Below are positions 54,801 to 61,073 of a stretch of DNA of 64,000 nucleotides, one piece after another (within the stretch, counting starts at the first letter, position 1; every line of letters starts with the position of its first letter). Where the stretch lies: the NCBI GenBank assembly GCA_027364875.1, contig DAHXON010000003.1, positions 22,660 through 86,659 of the forward strand, given 5' to 3'. The notes below the pieces were generated by a model. That model did not search any database. It had not been told where the DNA came from and saw only the letters and a program-made list of their open reading frames with translations. The translations under genes were made by a program, and so were the position numbers. The stretch is from Chloroflexota bacterium. Its GTDB lineage: Bacteria; Chloroflexota; Limnocylindria; Limnocylindrales; CSP1-4.

Positions 54801-56395
54801 CCGTTGGTGAGGCGAACCGACCATGATGAATCCAGCTTTGGTTCCAGTTTCGCGGCAAGCCCGGCTGCGGCAATCCGGACACACCAGCGGCCTGTGCGTG
54901 GCCCGAGCTTTGCCCCATTCCATCCAAACATCGAGACAGCGTCCGTCACCGTGAGGATCTGAGATACCGCAAGGTCGTCGAGTACCCTCCGCCATCGACC
55001 GCCGACGCCCCGTAGCTGCGTGGGCACGGGCACATGCCCTGGGCTCAGCTCGATCTGGTCTGCCTCGCTCAGCAGGCCCTCCACCGCGGAGGCTTCGTAG
55101 ACCAGTTTCGCAACTGAGACATCGCGACCATCGATCTTGAGCCGGAGCCGTTTCGCAATGTCGCGTTGTGCTGTTTCCACTGTGCCCTTGAGTTGCCCTG
55201 CAAGCCAGGGATCGGTCGCAGATGTTCCTTCGACCGCGAGAGGCACCCAACGCCAGGCGTCAGCAGCCGCGATGTCGAACTGCCAGAGTGCCGTTGAGCT
55301 GGCCAAGTCTGCCGATCGCTGGAAGAGCCACTCGTTCCACCGGATGTGTTGGATCCGCACCCTCGCCGTATCTGGATCAAATTGAGCGTTGAGGTTGAAC
55401 GGCAATCTCGATTCAACGCGCAATGGCAGTCCGGCAAAGAGCCGCCCGACTGGCTCCGTCGTGCCTGCGGCTATGGAGACGGGCGTCGTTGGACCAGTAG
55501 CCTTACCGGTTCGAGCGAGGTTCTTCGGAACCGGGAACTCGACCGTCACACGCGTCCAGGTTGCTCGGGTTCGTCGGTCCCGAACCGCTACCACGACGGC
55601 ATTTAGTGGACCGCGCGGGCCCGCGAGGGCAACGGATCTGGCGGGGCCGCGCGACAGATCGTGCGATGCGATCCGCTTGGCCCGCCTCGACAAGTCCATG
55701 AGTTGTACCGAGCCAACCGTGTCTAGGAAGAGGAGGTGTGCCGCATCAAGGCTCTTGAACCACGCTCGGAAATCCTCTTCGTCGAACCCCGCTCTAAGGC
55801 TCATCCGAAACAACGTGTCCCCGGACTTCGGGTCGTAGAAGCCTGGAATCTCCGCCGCGGCGGCAATGCTGCGGGGCCCGTGCCCACCGACCACGAAGTG
55901 ATACGGAGTGCAATGAACCTGAAGGTTCGATCCCAGCCGTGCGAGGGTCTTGAGACCAATCCCGAACCGGCCTTTGCTGGCCGCGTCCTCGGCTTTTGTC
56001 GTAAGGAACGCGAAAGACATAGCGACGACGTGCCGCAAGAGGACACGGCCGCCATCGTGCACCACGAGCAGTTCGGGTCCATCCGCCTTGCGCCTAATTG
56101 CGATTCGGACCGCTGTGGCTCCGACATCGTCAGCGTTCTGGATGATCTCGATGAGACCGTGGAACTCCTCCACGTTCAGCTGGCTGGCACCATGCGTAGC
56201 GCCCCGAAGGATCTGGCGCACAAGCCCTTGTGCCGCAAAGTGGCTGCTGATCGCGTCGACGGCCGCCCGCGCGAACTCCAGCGAGAGTCGCTCATCGAAG
56301 ACCGCGTCGTCAGTGCCGCTCTCGAGAATCGCCCGGGCTGCCGCGCGACCAAGTTCGGCATCGGTCGCCGGCGAGGTCTCCGCCCCTGTTTCCAT
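51830..56395 (-). CDS. Giant sacsin-like GHKL ATPase with C-terminal DUF3883
   Basis: About 1521 aa from METGAETSPAT, which has AAGGGG upstream; the 1625-aa track ORF begins inside the divergent gene. The N-terminal Hsp90/sacsin-type ATPase shows ELIQNADD-like GLIEIIQNADDVGAT, VVHDGGRVLLRHV and GRFGIGLKTLARLG. A long middle region of no recognised fold follows. The C-terminal 110 residues are DUF3883 (FRAIRRLGADVVDDVGRFFEIKASYG), a nuclease-like domain with the FEIKAS strand in the place of a PD-D/ExK ExK. Proteins of this design recur in defence islands, so an anti-phage role is likely. Confidence 0.83.
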   Translation of the reverse strand: METGAETSPATDAELGRAAARAILESGTDDAVFDERLSLEFARAAVDAISSHFAAQGLVRQILRGATHGASQLNVEEFHGLIEIIQNADDVGATAVRIAIRRKADGPELLVVHDGGRVLLRHVVAMSFAFLTTKAEDAASKGRFGIGLKTLARLGSNLQVHCTPYHFVVGGHGPRSIAAAAEIPGFYDPKSGDTLFRMSLRAGFDEEDFRAWFKSLDAAHLLFLDTVGSVQLMDLSRRAKRIASHDLSRGPARSVALAGPRGPLNAVVVAVRDRRTRATWTRVTVEFPVPKNLARTGKATGPTTPVSIAAGTTEPVGRLFAGLPLRVESRLPFNLNAQFDPDTARVRIQHIRWNEWLFQRSADLASSTALWQFDIAAADAWRWVPLAVEGTSATDPWLAGQLKGTVETAQRDIAKRLRLKIDGRDVSVAKLVYEASAVEGLLSEADQIELSPGHVPVPTQLRGVGGRWRRVLDDLAVSQILTVTDAVSMFGWNGAKLGPRTGRWCVRIAAAGLAAKLEPKLDSSWSVRLTNGTRTRPPLPTDGFVLTSSQQATGLAAELGLVKIVDDAYLEDDAPAKEVRAWLKRRDRLRDGLSDLEALEQLGRGGPQPRDLDDAQIAALRNAIYGIDLESRRRLGPLIGQQVRVAGFEWSGSKRVPSEVRPCDAYLSATIDGSGRDSWARAAERTPGISWIHGRYRELLQSPDQPRPEADEKTPGARAFFTLLGAETAPRLSPPPQKYAEPRYHEIAFRIRPSSGAAQNDAIASLRGYATHLQDDWDSPELVAVVADLVKKSVKLRRPRSEALLRTIARAWTRLYADNCVAKAVYPHYDWNRVGDVPSSWRSILMSEPWLSNKFGRAKAPRQLAFQSTSMLDAFGPNNSLYGAEFAGMDGHAHVLEALGVQTFPHASRIIDALTDLRRKGEAGRSVARDAAILYDALGQHAASLDGPIAPDRRIDDLTVGQVRAKFGIATDKAGLILAGARWLPPNGVFRGPPIFGKRRAFVPDRTRSDRLWEVLNIQVPSIGDCIKVLSEVADGQPDGQDDALLVDVYRHIAKHLAAADMSDREALLHVPLWDGSGWVTSRPVYAVDDPGLTAALEGQLPTWHSPASLASLEGLPKALGVHVLRRTAFVPCGIGPHAVQDGKELQPTFAAAVRHLKARLQRNDPGLYRANSIGWDAFERARVVVTPRLALEVQIAEESFVVPARAHVRPEPLPVMFCLASPDEAGSDETAGRAVSAIFEATDSGGRGLDREKVALAWGAAWRLAVRGEAANALDLPSEDTSGDIVLSGIAGDLAKGKRRGRVFESLTKVPAANSRGHPSASRDDRENEQPVPVRELKGTSELDVIRWEIVSPAAERTQKPSTSHGIVLRGVPAKTSTTSGAGPTSRAAPRGYTDQDLETAALDVLRQVLLTAGRTATDFRAIRRLGADVVDDVGRFFEIKASYGIGGDSVSLTAHEAKRAQVAKRGEFFLAIVTGLEKGYQTQVRIIADPLETLDWGEDGSLTITGIKKAGLVVELDLE

Positions 56396-56556
56396 CCGCC
56401 TGCCCCTTCGCATCCCATCTACGCGGGTGCTGCCGCCAGTATCGACAGTTGTCGGTCGCGATGTTGGACGCTGGGGCCAGCGGATTCGCACCTGGGCGTT
56501 AGTAACCCGGTATGGACTCCGGCGTAATATCAGGACTCGTGCGGGAAGGGGGAGCA

Positions 56557-57465
56557 GTGAGGTATTCGCGACAGGAGCAACTCCCGGCCAGTCAACCTCG
56601 ACCGGGGATTGGGCAGCCGAGTGAGTTTCTGATGCTCGTGAAGACCTACCCGGTCCCGAGCAAGAAGTATGGCGAGACCGTCTGCTGCGCCGGCGTGGAC
56701 GCGGCAACCGGGCGTTGGATTCGAATGTACCCGGTCAACTTCCGATCACTAGCCGAGTATTCGAAGTTCAACAAGTGGCAGTTCATCCAGGCCGCTTGGA
56801 CCGCCTCCGCCGATGACAGCCGTCCAGAATCTCGCCGGGTTCTTCAGGACACGATCCGGGCTGGCCGTTGGCTGCCAGCCGGTAAAGGTTGGGCGGAGCG
56901 ACGGCGATGGCTCGATCCTCTGCTCGACCAGTCGATCGAGGCACTGCGGCTTGAGAACCTGGCGACGGGGAAGTCTCTTGGCGTCATCCGACCTCGATCA
57001 ATCCGGCGATTCGTCATCGAGCGGACAAGTGGTTGGGATCCCGAAAGTCGCGCAAGCCTGGTCCAGCTCAGCCTCGATTGGACGAGCTCAGCCACCCCGA
57101 CAACCGGCCTCGAGATCCTGCCGTACGACTTCTTTTATGAGTTCGACTGTGATGACGAGAGCTGCCACGGCCACCGTATGGAGGTCTTCGACTGGGAGCT
57201 CGGGCAGGCGTTTCGCAGGTTCCGCGCGATGTATGGGCCCAAGGGGTGGGAGGACAAACTGCGACAGAAGTACGAAACGGAGCTTCCGTCCCGTGACCTG
57301 CACTTACTTTTGGGCACCCACCATCGTTGGGCGAACTGGCTGATCGTTGGAGTCGTCGCCCCGCCTCACGCGGAGATGGCTAAAGGCAAGCGGCGCACGA
57401 CGCGCCAGTTCATCGGAGAGGGGGAGTCGATGACACTCCCGCTCGTCGGCTTCGAAACAAAGTAG
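56557..57465 (+). CDS. Island protein of unknown function with CxxxxC-GH motif
   Basis: About 302 aa from GTG 56557 (AAGGGGGA upstream); ATG 56512 is the longer option and MLVKTYPVPS the shorter. No family name recognised. Seen: LVKTYPVPSKKYGETVCCAGVD, WIRMYPVNFRSL, then FYEFDCDDESCHGHRMEVFDWELGQAFR, a possible zinc site, and a conserved-looking tail LLLGTHHRWANWLIVGVVAPP. It is divergent from the giant ATPase gene and its last 162 bp lie antisense to the end of a DUF488 gene. Confidence 0.65.
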   Translation: MRYSRQEQLPASQPRPGIGQPSEFLMLVKTYPVPSKKYGETVCCAGVDAATGRWIRMYPVNFRSLAEYSKFNKWQFIQAAWTASADDSRPESRRVLQDTIRAGRWLPAGKGWAERRRWLDPLLDQSIEALRLENLATGKSLGVIRPRSIRRFVIERTSGWDPESRASLVQLSLDWTSSATPTTGLEILPYDFFYEFDCDDESCHGHRMEVFDWELGQAFRRFRAMYGPKGWEDKLRQKYETELPSRDLHLLLGTHHRWANWLIVGVVAPPHAEMAKGKRRTTRQFIGEGESMTLPLVGFETK

Positions 57466-57801
57466 CGCTATCTGATCTCGTCGAGATCGGTTGGCGACGC
57501 GACCGAGTGCGTCCTCTGCCTCCCCAAGCAGCAGCCGGTATTGGGCTACAAATGTCTCGCGGTCGGTCGTCGCGAGCGGTCGGTATCGCTTCGGCACGCC
57601 CAGCGATGGCTCCCAGCTGTACTCGATCTGTGCGCCCTGGAGGGTCTCCTTCAGTCGACGCTGCCGATACTCAGGCCGTCGGGAGGTCGGGTTGGCGCGC
57701 GTATCGACAACGACCTTGACGCCGTGGATTCTCAGGGTATCGACAAACGCCGCCTCATCAGCGCGCTGGTAGCCGATCGTGAAGGCGAGCCTTGGTGTCA
57801 T
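57304..57801 (-). CDS. DUF488-family protein
   Basis: 165 aa from ATG 57801; the 325-aa track ORF extends falsely upstream. Typical DUF488: FTIGYQRADEAAFVDTLRIHGVKVVVDTRANPTSRRPEY at the N-terminus and ALLCFEADERECHRLPLSDELARR, the conserved C-F-E...CHR motif. Function in the family is unknown, though such genes recur in mobile and defence islands. The CFE-CHR region lies inside the 162-bp antisense overlap with the plus-strand gene. Confidence 0.82.
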   Translation of the reverse strand: MTPRLAFTIGYQRADEAAFVDTLRIHGVKVVVDTRANPTSRRPEYRQRRLKETLQGAQIEYSWEPSLGVPKRYRPLATTDRETFVAQYRLLLGEAEDALGRVANRSRRDQIALLCFEADERECHRLPLSDELARRAPLAFSHLRVRRGDDSNDQPVRPTMVGAQK

Positions 57802-57835
57802 TACGAAGAAGCCTACGGGCCGGCATGGGTCGTGG

Positions 57836-58228
57836 TCAAACGGTTGTGTCGGCCGTCGGCGAGCTGACAAGGTCGCGCGTCTCCTGTCGGGCGTCCCACC
57901 GACACTCCAGCCGAAGCTCGGCAGGCAGTTCGTCCAATCGGACGAGTTCCTTGACGTACGCCTCCCGGCATAGAGAGCAAGGCGTTCGTTCGTAGCCGAC
58001 CAACAAGGCTGGGACAAGCGCCGGCGATCCTTGACTCTCAACAACATGTCGGAGCCCCAGCCCCAGCGCATGGAGGGCTTCTCGATCCTGTTGGAGAAGC
58101 CTCTCGACGAGAGCTTCGTCCCCGGCCTCCCAGTTGGTGGCCAGCAGTCCGATGGAGCGCCTCGGGCGCAAATCCTCCGGCGATCCCAGCGCGGAGGCCC
58201 ACGAGGTGGGTAATAGACGGTCCCCCAT
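57836..58228 (-). CDS. Small protein resembling the C-terminus of HEAT-repeat proteins
   Basis: About 130 aa from MGDRLLPTSW. Its second half (RTPCSLCREAYVKELVRLDE then ELRLECRWDARQETRDLV) resembles the C-terminal tail of HEAT-repeat proteins known from GC-rich bacteria. It lies 34 bp before the DUF488 gene on the same strand, probably one operon. No ribosome binding site is obvious, and it may be the surviving 3' end of a longer gene. Confidence 0.55.
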   Translation of the reverse strand: MGDRLLPTSWASALGSPEDLRPRRSIGLLATNWEAGDEALVERLLQQDREALHALGLGLRHVVESQGSPALVPALLVGYERTPCSLCREAYVKELVRLDELPAELRLECRWDARQETRDLVSSPTADTTV

Positions 58229-58403
58229 GTGAGTGACAAACGACGGTCGCTTCGGAAGTTTGGTTTGGCGTCCGCACGCACAATCGCCGGTCAAACAGGC
58301 TCCAATCAGGTGATTTCGGTCTCGAAACCGTTTCCGAGGCCGTTGCGCTTTCGAGTGCCAAGAAGTCAACTACGCCGCAGCAGTTCTACGGACTTGCGGA
58401 GGT

Positions 58404-58613
58404 GTGGACAAGGTAATGGTGATGCGCTTCGAAAGCTCTGAGGATGTCGTAAATCTCGCCCGATTGCGTGTCGAGATGGAATCATCTTCAAGTCACGACA
58501 GCGCCGCACTCCACCAGGTGGCGCGAGCGATCGCGGTTATCTTGCACAGTGACCACCAGCGCCAGTCTCCCGATATCTGCGCGAGCGCAACCGAAAGGAG
58601 AACAGAGGAATGA
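58404..58613 (+). CDS. Small ORF coupled to the degenerate resolvase gene
   Basis: 63-69 aa depending on start; ATG 58422 (MRFESSEDVVNLARLRVEM) has AAGG at a good distance, GTG 58404 touches a GGAGG. Its TGA overlaps the next ATG by 4 bp. The sequence is one amphipathic helix followed by a polar tail; no family recognised. Tight coupling argues that it is expressed, perhaps as a leader or a small helper of the recombinase module. Confidence 0.45.
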   Translation: MDKVMVMRFESSEDVVNLARLRVEMESSSSHDSAALHQVARAIAVILHSDHQRQSPDICASATERRTEE

Positions 58614-59047
58614 GATTCAGCGATGGTATTGACCCGGCTCTTGCCGCGGCGCTTCTTCGTGTGCACAAGGTGTGGGAGCAGGCATTGTCCGAACATCATG
58701 ATTGGACAATGGGGGCCGTTCTTGTTCGAAGCGCGACCGGTGATGGGCTTGAGCAGCAGCTTCTTCAGGTCCTGAGAATCATGGAGGAGGACTCCATTTT
58801 GGTGCCGGCGGAGTTCGTCTACGTCGAGCTGGGGCATGGGCTTTCTCAATTGGAAGACAGACCGGTGGCGCAAGCCCTGCTCAACGACGCCGGTGCAGGC
58901 CTGTTCCAGCAGGTAGGCGTCACGGATTGGTCTCGCCTCTCGCGAAGCGCAGAGGTGGCGGCCGCCCTGGCGCAACGGCTGATCAATTGCCGGGTCTGCC
59001 TTTCTGACAATGTGAAATCCAGCTGCCAATTCTTCCCCGCTCGATAG
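58610..59047 (+). CDS. Stand-alone resolvase domain with the catalytic serine lost
   Basis: 145 aa. It matches the N-terminal domain of the integrase that follows: HHDWTMGAVLVRSATGDGLE against HDDWRFGAVYVRESHAESLE, and VTDWSRLSRSAE against FEADRLFRSVDD. Both proteins carry this motif at the same residue numbers, but position 42, the nucleophilic Ser of the integrase, is Ala here, so strand cleavage by this protein is not expected. It stops where the recombinase domain would begin. It may form mixed tetramers with the integrase or simply be a decaying copy. Confidence 0.75.
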   Translation: MRFSDGIDPALAAALLRVHKVWEQALSEHHDWTMGAVLVRSATGDGLEQQLLQVLRIMEEDSILVPAEFVYVELGHGLSQLEDRPVAQALLNDAGAGLFQQVGVTDWSRLSRSAEVAAALAQRLINCRVCLSDNVKSSCQFFPAR

Positions 59048-59223
59048 ATTCGCCTTTCCATCGATGACACACATAAAGGCATGCACTCGATATGGACCAC
59101 AGCGTTGGTTGGCGTCGAAGAAGAAGAAGAAGACGTGAAAGAGAATGTACCGGGGTCCTGCGTCATGGCAGTCCGCACAAGGTGGACGCGGACCGACTTG
59201 TGGAACGGGAGTAAGATCCAGTC

Positions 59224-60990
59224 ATGACGACCCGGCAAGACCTCATTAGGAGTACGTGGACCGCACTGGTGGCGTTCTGGACCAGTTGGGTTGCGTCACT
59301 TCCGGTACATGATGACTGGCGGTTCGGGGCGGTGTATGTTCGCGAAAGCCATGCCGAATCGCTTGAAGGCCGGCAACCAGAAATCCAGCTGGCCATCGTC
59401 CTAGAAATCTACCGAGCGAGACACATATATGTTCGGCTAGAGAACATCTACTTCGACAACGTCTCGGCCAAGAGCTTGGAGGGTCGCATTCAATTCGGGC
59501 GGCTCCTCGAAGATGCAGAGGCGGGGCAGTTTGCCTTCGTTGCGGCCTTCGAAGCAGATCGGCTCTTCCGAAGCGTCGATGACGCCACGAGCGTGACTCG
59601 CCGCCTGGCTCAGGCTGGTGTCCAGCTGCTGTGGTCTGGCAAGCAGGAGAGCGACTGGCTCAATCCGGCCAACTGGATGGCAGATCACATGGTTCATGCA
59701 CTGTCCGAGCACGTAAGTAGGACCACTAGCTACAAAGTCGGCACCGACCTGGCCGCCAGCAGCAAGAACGGGTTTCCTTTAGGCCCCCTTCCCGAGGGTT
59801 ACGCGGTAAAACACCGGAGGGATACCCTCAAGGGTCGGTTGGGGCCGCCCGAGTCGTGGGAGCGGGTCGAACCGCTTGCCACGATCATCGTTCAGGGCAG
59901 GGACCGGTATGTGAAGGGGGGCAGCATCAAGGATCTAGCAAGCTGGGCCGAGGAGACTGAACTTCACGGACTTACGCCTGCTGGGAAGCAGATGGGTCGG
60001 TCGTGGTGGCGCGAGACGCTGAGCAACCCGAAGTATGCCGGCTATCAGATGCCGATCGAATATCGTGGTTTCAGCCAGGACGTTGGCCACCGACCGCACC
60101 ACCGCGGGCTGGTAGTCGCAGATCTGGTCCCTTGCCAGCTCCCGGCGTTGTTCACGCTTGAGGAGTTCCTCGAGACCCGGAGGGTCATGGCGCAGCGGGC
60201 ATGGAAGTCGCCAGGCCGCCGCTCGCCCAAGCTGAGCCCCCTGTCGTCCCTTGTCGTTGACGCCCGATGCCTGCGCGATCCAGCCCTGGCCAAGCTCAAT
60301 CACCGGATGCACGTATTGTCGCGGGCTAAGGACGGCTGTCTGAGGGCGAAATGCGCCTCAGCTTGTGAGTCGCGCACCAAGCACCCCGCGTCGAGTTTCA
60401 TTCTCGCGGACATCGAACAGGACGTCTGCGACCTGGTTGCCAATCTCCGCTTCGATGACCCACGCCTCCGCGCGGAGATCGAGCGTGAGTTAAGGGCCTT
60501 CGACGAGGCACCCGTGCCACCCGTCAATGCGCCCCGCGAGCACGAGATCGCTCGGTATATGAGGATCATCAAGGACTCCGACTCCGAAGGCGACAAGGCG
60601 ATCCGGAACCTTGCGGAGCAGAAGCTCGCCGAGCTGAGAGAGGAGAAGGCTCGCGACGAGGAGGGTCGGACCGTCCAGCGCTTTCGCGACTCTGTCGAGG
60701 ATTTGTCCAGGTGGCCCGAGATTTGGTCCCGTTCTTCCCCGGCCGACCAGAACGCCCTCCTGCGGGCCGCCGTCGATCGGATCGTCGTAGAGCCGCTGGG
60801 CAGACTTCCGCGCGGTGCGACTCAGCCGATTGGAGCCCGCCCACGCGCGGCTCGGATCATCGAGATAGTCCCCAAGGACCCTGTCATAGGGGTCGCGATC
60901 GCGACTAGGCTCGCAAAGTTGGGAATGGAGCGGGAGACGGGATTCGAACCCGCGACATTCTGCTTGGGAAGCAGACACTCTGCCAGCTGA
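59224..60990 (+). CDS. Large serine integrase, gene crosses the attachment site
   Basis: 588 aa as integrated. Resolvase domain (about 33-150) with catalytic Ser42 in YVRES and the DRLFRS motif; recombinase domain (about 180-320: PLPEGYAVKHRR, WWRETLSNPKYAG); a cysteine cluster where a zinc ribbon is expected (about 355-395, CLRAKCASAC); a charged coiled region (about 430-520). The last codons MERETG are the attachment core and FEPATFCLGSRHSAS is read from the tRNA gene. In the excised circle the same frame would run on into the ORF at 39641-40540. It probably drives integration of the island. Confidence 0.88.
   Translation: MTTRQDLIRSTWTALVAFWTSWVASLPVHDDWRFGAVYVRESHAESLEGRQPEIQLAIVLEIYRARHIYVRLENIYFDNVSAKSLEGRIQFGRLLEDAEAGQFAFVAAFEADRLFRSVDDATSVTRRLAQAGVQLLWSGKQESDWLNPANWMADHMVHALSEHVSRTTSYKVGTDLAASSKNGFPLGPLPEGYAVKHRRDTLKGRLGPPESWERVEPLATIIVQGRDRYVKGGSIKDLASWAEETELHGLTPAGKQMGRSWWRETLSNPKYAGYQMPIEYRGFSQDVGHRPHHRGLVVADLVPCQLPALFTLEEFLETRRVMAQRAWKSPGRRSPKLSPLSSLVVDARCLRDPALAKLNHRMHVLSRAKDGCLRAKCASACESRTKHPASSFILADIEQDVCDLVANLRFDDPRLRAEIERELRAFDEAPVPPVNAPREHEIARYMRIIKDSDSEGDKAIRNLAEQKLAELREEKARDEEGRTVQRFRDSVEDLSRWPEIWSRSSPADQNALLRAAVDRIVVEPLGRLPRGATQPIGARPRAARIIEIVPKDPVIGVAIATRLAKLGMERETGFEPATFCLGSRHSAS
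60911..60953. repeat. Right attachment site (attR) with element arm
   Basis: Arm TCGCAAAGTTGGGAAT (60911-60926) runs into the core TGGAGCGGGAGACGGGA (60926-60942), which is the 3' end of tRNA-Gly and is continued by chromosomal TTCGAACCCGC. With the left arm it forms a perfect 16-bp inverted repeat around the joined core. Confidence 0.85.
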
Positions 60991-61001
60991 GTTACTCCCG
61001 C
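60926..61001 (-). tRNA. tRNA-Gly (anticodon CCC)
   Basis: Read on the minus strand: acceptor GCGGGAG pairs with CTCCCGC, D-arm CTCAGCTGGCAGAG, anticodon stem TCTGC/GCAGA with loop TTCCCAA (anticodon CCC), T-arm GCGGGTTCGAATCCCGT, discriminator T and an encoded CCA. All stems pair. The gene is intact in spite of the island, because the element restores its 3' end. The integrase frame reads through its 3' half on the other strand. Confidence 0.93.
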
Positions 61002-61073
61002 TCGGCGAGCAGGCGTAGTTATAGCAGATCGCGCGAGAGCCACGGAAGATCCCTGTTCCCGGGCGATGTTCGA

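Larger units (their letters stand above)
39642..60942. mobile_element. 21.3-kb integrative element in tRNA-Gly(CCC)
   Basis: Bounded by a 17-bp identical core TGGAGCGGGAGACGGGA at 39642-39658 and 60926-60942. After one mismatch, a further 10 identical bases (TCGAACCCGC) follow. The right copy is the 3' end of an intact tRNA-Gly; the left copy is a bare fragment. A serine integrase gene abuts the right end, element-specific arms adjoin both cores, and the cargo is defence-type with visibly lower GC than the flanks. No conjugation genes are seen, so it is an island or mobilisable element. Confidence 0.88.

Noticed and set aside
60925-60990. The tail FEPATFCLGSRHSAS as a genuine integrase domain
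   Set aside because: These codons are the complement of the tRNA-Gly gene, so the tail results from the insertion.
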